NCBI RefSeq assembly: GCF_023517775.1
Contig: NZ_CP082904.1
Coordinates: 310,001 to 374,000, forward strand
DNA from: Mixta hanseatica
GTDB lineage: Bacteria > Pseudomonadota > Gammaproteobacteria > Enterobacterales > Enterobacteriaceae
Direction of reading: 5' to 3'
Length of the DNA stretch: 64,000 nucleotides
In this document: in pieces, positions 57,902-64,000 of the stretch
How the letters are laid out: each line of letters starts with the position of its first letter
How positions within the stretch are numbered: the stretch's first letter is position 1
Notes under the pieces: model-generated
Seen by the model: only the letters and a program-made list of their open reading frames with translations
What the model was told of the DNA's origin: nothing
Database searches by the model: none
Program-made: the position numbers and the translations under genes

Positions 57902-58402
57902 GTGAAGACACAACTGATTACCCGTGAAGGTTATAACAAGCTCAGGGCGGAACACGATTATCTGTGGAAAGAGAAGCGCCCGGAGATCACTAAAATCGTC
58001 TCATGGGCGGCCAGCCTGGGCGATCGCTCTGAAAACGCGGATTATACCTACAACAAGCGCCTGCTGCGCCAGATTGACCGGCGGGTGCGCTATTTACGTA
58101 AATGTCTGGCCGAACTGAAAATCGTCGATTATTCGCCACAGCAGGAAGGCAAAGTCTTTTTCGGCGCGTGGGTCGAGGTGGAAAACGAGCAGGGCGAGGT
58201 AAAATGCTTTCGGATTGTCGGGCCAGATGAGATCTATGGCGAGGTGAAAAACTATATCTCGGTGGATTCACCGATGGCGCGTGCGCTGATTAAAAAAGAG
58301 GTGGATGACGAAGTCAGCGTCAATACGCCGGAAGGGGAAAAAATCTGGTTTATTAACCGTATCGAATATCGTCAGAACCCGGATGATAACGCTGCGGTGT
58401 AA
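57902..58402 (+). CDS. greB: Transcript cleavage factor GreB
   Basis: Binds the secondary channel of RNA polymerase and stimulates cleavage of backtracked RNA. The 166-residue product (E. coli 158) has the coiled-coil tip with its acidic pair (GDRSENADYTYNK) and the C-terminal FKBP-like domain (ISVDSPMARALIKKEV). The start is GTG 57902, giving MKTQLITREGYNKL, with AGGATGGG upstream; the frame is open to 57767. It reads in the same direction as ompR here. Confidence 0.94.
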   Translation: MKTQLITREGYNKLRAEHDYLWKEKRPEITKIVSWAASLGDRSENADYTYNKRLLRQIDRRVRYLRKCLAELKIVDYSPQQEGKVFFGAWVEVENEQGEVKCFRIVGPDEIYGEVKNYISVDSPMARALIKKEVDDEVSVNTPEGEKIWFINRIEYRQNPDDNAAV

Positions 58403-58540
58403 GCCATGCCGCAGGATAAAAAAGAAACGGAGAATAATGACTTTTTCAAGAAAGCCCGGGCAACGCTTATTCTCCGGTGGCGAAAGACAACAGCAACAAA
58501 GTTTTTATAATTTTGATCTGCGGTGGTGCCTTAATACAGC

Positions 58541-58780
58541 TTAATGTGGGATGGTGCTGGTGGTCGTGGTGGTGGCCGTAGTGGAACCGTCGCCGCCGCC
58601 TGCGGTGGCAAGGGCCAGGCCCAGCAGCGCGCCGACAACCGCTACGCCTTCCGCATCGGAGGCGCCTTTCGCTTCGGTGGTGGCCTGAGCGCCAGCGGCT
58701 GCGCCGCCTGCCGGCTCGTTAGCCATTACATATCCACTGGCAAACAGAGCCAGCGAGCAAATCAACATTATCTTGTTCAT
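58541..58780 (-). CDS. YjbE-like small secreted protein
   Basis: A 79-residue secreted protein. ATG 58780 is chosen because MNKIMLICSLALFASGYVMA gives a clean signal peptide; the frame is open to 58807. The mature part is Ala/Gly/Thr-rich and ends with GGGDGSTTATTTTTSTIPH, the pattern of E. coli YjbE and GfcA, which belong to exopolysaccharide operons. Here it is alone, with no polysaccharide genes beside it, between greB and ompR on the opposite strand. Confidence 0.75.
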   Translation of the reverse strand: MNKIMLICSLALFASGYVMANEPAGGAAAGAQATTEAKGASDAEGVAVVGALLGLALATAGGGDGSTTATTTTTSTIPH

Positions 58781-59319
58781 ATTTATTCCCGGCTGATAAA
58801 TAAACAACGTTTGTCGGGGGAGAATATAGGTTTGTCAGGGCGGCGCTGAAAAGCGTTGTTTTCTAACGAATAAGGTTAACTTGAGTTATTGCTGGATCGG
58901 TCTTGCCTCCGCTGCGAATATTCCTGGCTGAGCGTAATGGTAAAAAAATAAACACCAGTTTTTTCTGCTAATAGTTGGACTCAGGGCGCAGTAATCTGAC
59001 ACTTAATAACCGGGTAACGAGCCAGTACCCTAAGAGCGGCAGGGCGGAATAAGCTAACCTGCTGTTTTGGCATGACAAAAGTTTACATTTAGCATTCTGA
59101 GCCAGCGATGAGCAGAGTTTTCCGGCGTATTTCAGAAAAGACGGATCGAACGGTGGCATACTATTCGGCAGGATAAAAGCGAAATAAACGCAATATAAGC
59201 TGCTGTTTAATATGCTTTGTAACAATTTCGGCTAGAATACAAACCATTAATGGCTGTCACAGTTACGCTTCTTTTTTAACAATACCAGCTCGGGCAATAG
59301 CGCCTTTGGGAGTATCGAA
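58781..59319. other. Spacer between the YjbE-like gene and ompR
   Basis: About 540 bases. It holds the divergent promoters of the YjbE-like gene and of ompR-envZ. A GTATCGAA leader with GGGAG (59309-59313) serves ompR. A minus-strand frame at 58968-59225 exists but shows no family pattern or ribosome site. No clear terminator or RNA gene is recognised. Confidence 0.4.
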
Positions 59320-61412
<2,093 letters not shown>

Positions 61413-61435
61413 CCTGTAAGCTAACGTCTGAAAAT

Positions 61436-61466
61436 AAAACCCCCCGCCGTTTGGCGGGGGTTTTGT
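61436..61466. terminator. Bidirectional terminator between envZ and pckA
   Basis: CCCCCGCC (61441-61448) and GGCGGGGG (61453-61460) form an 8-bp GC stem with a 4-base loop, with AAAA before it and TTTTGTTT after it. It fits termination of envZ and pckA, which converge here. Confidence 0.92.
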
Positions 61467-61480
61467 TTCGTGCGGCAGGG

Positions 61481-63100
61481 TTAAATCTGCGGCCCGGCGG
61501 CAACCAGCGCGGCGCCGGCAGGCGTATCGGTATACTTCTCAAAGTTATTGATAAAGCGCTGCGCCAGATCCAGCGCCCGGCTTTCCCACTGCGCCGGATC
61601 TTGCCAGGTGTTGCGCGGATCGAGAATATGCGGCTCGATCCCCGCGACCGTGGTAGGCATATTCAGGTTGAAAATCGGCAGCGTTTGGGTTTCCGCTTCG
61701 GCCAGTTCGCCGCTCAGAATCGCATTGATGATCGCACGCGTATCTTTCAGCGAAATGCGTTTGCCGGTGCCGTTCCAACCGGTATTGACCAGCCAGGCTT
61801 CCGCACCTGCATCCTGCATACGCTTCACCAGCACCTCGGCATATTTTGTTGGATGCAGGGTTAAGAAGGCTGCACCGAAGCAGGCAGAGAAGGTCGGAGT
61901 AGGCTCGGTGACGCCACGCTCGGTACCGGCCAGCTTGGCGGTGAAGCCTGAAAGAAAGTGGTATTGGGTTTGATCGGAAGAGAGGCGTGAAACCGGCGGC
62001 AGCACGCCAAACGCATCGGCGGTAAGGAAAATAACCTTTTTCGCGTGACCCGCTTTCGATACCGGCTTAACGATATTATCGATATGGTAGATAGGGTAGG
62101 AGACGCGCGTGTTCTCCGTTTTGCTGGCGTCATCAAAATCGATGGAGCCATCGCTGCGTACTACCACGTTTTCCAGCAGCGCATCGCGGCGGATGGCGTG
62201 ATAAATTTCCGGCTCAGCCTGCTCTGAAAGCTTAATGGTTTTCGCGTAGCAGCCGCCTTCAAAATTGAACACGCCGTCATCGTCCCAGCCATGCTCATCA
62301 TCGCCAATCAGCTGTCGTTTCGGATCGGTAGAGAGCGTGGTTTTCCCAGTGCCGGAGAGGCCAAAGAACACCGCCACGTCGCCTTGTTCACCCACGTTAG
62401 CCGAGCAGTGCATCGACGCGATACCTTTCAGCGGCAGCAGATAGTTCATCACCGCAAACAGGCCTTTCTTCATTTCGCCGCCGTACCAGGTGCCGCCGAT
62501 GAGCTGCATCTTTTCGGTAAGGTTAAAGGCGACGAAGTTTTCCGAATGTAATCCCTGCTGCTGCCAGTTAGGGTTGGTACATTTCGCGCCGTTCATTACC
62601 ACAAAGTCGGGCGTGAAATTGGCCAGGCTGGCTTCGTCGGGGCGGATAAACATGTTTTTGACAAAGTGCGCCTGCCAGGCGACTTCGGTAATAAAGCGTA
62701 CGCTTAGGCGGCTATCGGGATTGGCGCCGCACCAGGCGTCGACCACAAACAGCCGCTTGCCGGAAAGCTGTTGGGTGACGCAGCCCTTCAGGGCTTCCCA
62801 GGTTTCCTGCGACAAAGGCTGATTATCATTTTTGCCTTTGCCCTGATCATTCCACCACAAGGTATCGCGCGTGGTATCGTCACGCACAATATATTTATCT
62901 TTCGGCGAGCGGCCGGTAAAAATACCGGTATCCACGGCAATCGCCCCGGACTGCGTTAGCGTGCCGCGCTCGTAACCGGAGAGGCCGGGCAGGGTTTCTT
63001 CCTTAAATAAAGTTTCATAATCGGGATTATGGATAACTTTAACCGTATCAGTGATGCCATAAGCGACGAGGTCCTGTGGCGTCAGGCCATTAGGGCGCAT
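61481..63100 (-). CDS. pckA: ATP-dependent phosphoenolpyruvate carboxykinase PckA
   Basis: Converts oxaloacetate and ATP to phosphoenolpyruvate, the first step of gluconeogenesis. The 539-residue product (E. coli 540) has the kinase P-loop [16 protein letters not shown], the metal-binding [10 protein letters not shown] and the N-terminal substrate part [18 protein letters not shown]. It converges with envZ. Confidence 0.97.
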   Translation of the reverse strand: MRPNGLTPQDLVAYGITDTVKVIHNPDYETLFKEETLPGLSGYERGTLTQSGAIAVDTGIFTGRSPKDKYIVRDDTTRDTLWWNDQGKGKNDNQPLSQETWEALKGCVTQQLSGKRLFVVDAWCGANPDSRLSVRFITEVAWQAHFVKNMFIRPDEASLANFTPDFVVMNGAKCTNPNWQQQGLHSENFVAFNLTEKMQLIGGTWYGGEMKKGLFAVMNYLLPLKGIASMHCSANVGEQGDVAVFFGLSGTGKTTLSTDPKRQLIGDDEHGWDDDGVFNFEGGCYAKTIKLSEQAEPEIYHAIRRDALLENVVVRSDGSIDFDDASKTENTRVSYPIYHIDNIVKPVSKAGHAKKVIFLTADAFGVLPPVSRLSSDQTQYHFLSGFTAKLAGTERGVTEPTPTFSACFGAAFLTLHPTKYAEVLVKRMQDAGAEAWLVNTGWNGTGKRISLKDTRAIINAILSGELAEAETQTLPIFNLNMPTTVAGIEPHILDPRNTWQDPAQWESRALDLAQRFINNFEKYTDTPAGAALVAAGPQI

Positions 63101-63562
63101 ATTACTGTTCCTTTATCGGTTTGTACTGCAACAAATGTTGGGTGACTTGCTGCCACTTGCCGTAAAGCAGCGAGAAGCGATTCACGTTGCTTTACAATTG
63201 CGGCAGTCTACTACTGTGAATAAGCAGCGGAAGGAGAGAGTGACAGAAATGAGAGACGAAACGTTTTTTTATAGAAATTCGTCAAAATCTGATGAAAAGT
63301 TATAGTTAGCGCAGCGAAATTTATAAAACGTTGTTTTAATTATGGCATTTTTTAGGGCTGCCCAGTGGTGTTGAGAAGGAGGGTTATTATACGGCCTACC
63401 GGTGCCTGGCGAGCGTGAGGGGCGAGCGTTCAATTACAAAATCGTCGGGATAAGCGTCGCCCATTGTATGCCCCGCCTGCAGTTTGAAACGGTTCTTAAG
63501 GAACTGATCAGGTAATTATGAATTAATTTATAACAAAATAATTAATATATGCCGTTAAATAT
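63101..63562. other. Spacer between pckA and hslO
   Basis: About 460 bases with no gene. The first 230 bases should hold the pckA promoter. The stretch 63240-63350 is AT-rich, and 63500-63560 is very AT-rich. Nothing else recognised. Confidence 0.4.
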
Positions 63563-63584
63563 AAAGGCGACCTGCGTCGCCTTT
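63563..63584 (-). terminator. Terminator hairpin after hslO
   Basis: AAAGGCGAC and GTCGCCTTT pair over 9 bases with a 4-base loop, 19 bases after the hslO stop on the minus strand. Followed on that strand by TATATTT. Confidence 0.75.
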
Positions 63585-63603
63585 AATCATTTAACCGATG
63601 CCG

Positions 63604-64000
63604 TTAATGAATCTGATCGCTACTACTGCCGGAATCATTACGGATCGCCGCGATATCTACCGCATCGTAAATATAGTTGCTGCCACAATAGTCACAGTGC
63701 ATATCGATTTGGCCGTCTTCCTGCAGGATTTGATCCACTTCTTCCTGCGGCAGCGTTCTCAGTACTTCGCCGCAGCGCTCGCGCGAGCAGGTACATTTAA
63801 AGCTGACGTTCTGCGGCTCATAGATCGTTACCTCTTCCTGGTTATAGAGACGCCACAGCACCTCGTTCGCCGGCAGGCCAATCAACTCTTCGGTTTTGAT
63901 GGTTTCCGTCAGCGTCGCCAGATGGTTGAAATCTTCTTTATCGGTATCCTGCGCCGGCAACACCTGCAGCAGGATACCGCCCGCGCCTGCCTGACCTTCA
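63604..64000 (-). CDS. hslO: Hsp33 redox chaperone HslO, C-terminal part
   Basis: The window holds only the 3' part; the gene begins beyond 64000. The last 130 or so residues include the redox-switch zinc centre with four cysteines in [14 protein letters not shown] and [12 protein letters not shown], of the family form CXC...CXXC. Under oxidative stress these cysteines form disulfides and activate the holdase. The order pckA-hslO is as in E. coli. Confidence 0.96.
   Translation of the reverse strand, partial: EGQAGAGGILLQVLPAQDTDKEDFNHLATLTETIKTEELIGLPANEVLWRLYNQEEVTIYEPQNVSFKCTCSRERCGEVLRTLPQEEVDQILQEDGQIDMHCDYCGSNYIYDAVDIAAIRNDSGSSSDQIH

Noticed and set aside
58968..59225. An 85-residue minus-strand frame upstream of ompR
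   Set aside because: No recognisable family, no clear ribosome site, and it covers the region where the ompR promoter should be.
63549..63800. An 83-residue plus-strand frame opposite hslO
   Set aside because: It overlaps the hslO zinc-centre coding region on the opposite strand and the terminator hairpin.

Overview
The window reads as a chromosomal segment of an enterobacterium of the Erwiniaceae type (Pantoea / Mixta / Erwinia relatives). The core genes are close to Escherichia coli in length and order (gntRKU, yhgN, asd, glgBXCAP, glpD, glpEGR, malT, malPQ, nfuA, gntX, bioH, feoAB, yhgF, greB, ompR-envZ, pckA, hslO) but differ in residues and in what lies between them. The genus is an inference; no rRNA or other taxonomic marker is present.

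Layout. 1-5042: gluconate repressor, kinase and permease, a MarC-family protein and asd. 5043-8559: an AT-rich accessory cassette between asd and glgB. It holds two tiny glycine-rich peptide genes whose N termini look like double-glycine (class II microcin type) leaders, followed by a secreted S9A prolyl-oligopeptidase-like serine peptidase. This is the best candidate in the window for an undescribed system. 8560-18006: an intact glycogen operon (branching, debranching, ADP-glucose synthesis, glycogen synthase, phosphorylase). 18452-28607: a Tad/Flp pilus locus in the classic order (ToxR-like regulator, flp, tadV, rcpC-A-B, tadZ, tadA, [tadB], tadC, D, E, F, G). It is broken by three lesions: a frameshift in tadV, an IS1 that sits on a deletion removing the end of tadA, all of tadB and the start of tadC, and a frameshift near the end of tadG. 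28866-34635: a complete-looking CS1/CFA-I type (alpha) fimbrial operon. Together these two appendage loci form a roughly 16-kb island between glgP and glpD.

34718-46186: glycerol-3-phosphate genes (glpD opposite glpEGR) and the maltose activator malT facing malPQ. 46308-48180: a DUF3289/DUF943 pair plus a small ORF remnant, at the place where E. coli carries gntT. 48265-50839: nfuA, gntX, bioH and a small YhcN-type periplasmic protein. 50870-52558: an orphan GH13 sugar phosphorylase. 52700-57700: feoB, feoA and yhgF on the minus strand, with Fur-like and FNR-like sites before feoA. 57902-63100: greB, a YjbE-like small secreted protein, ompR-envZ and pckA. The window ends inside hslO.

Functionally, the core part is carbon storage and uptake: gluconate, glycogen, maltodextrin and glycerol-3-phosphate, plus gluconeogenesis by pckA. 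The accessory parts concern the cell surface and possibly competition: a dead pilus, a fimbria, a candidate secreted peptide system and a candidate toxin/immunity-like pair. The coordinates of hairpins and operators were read by eye and no homology search was run.
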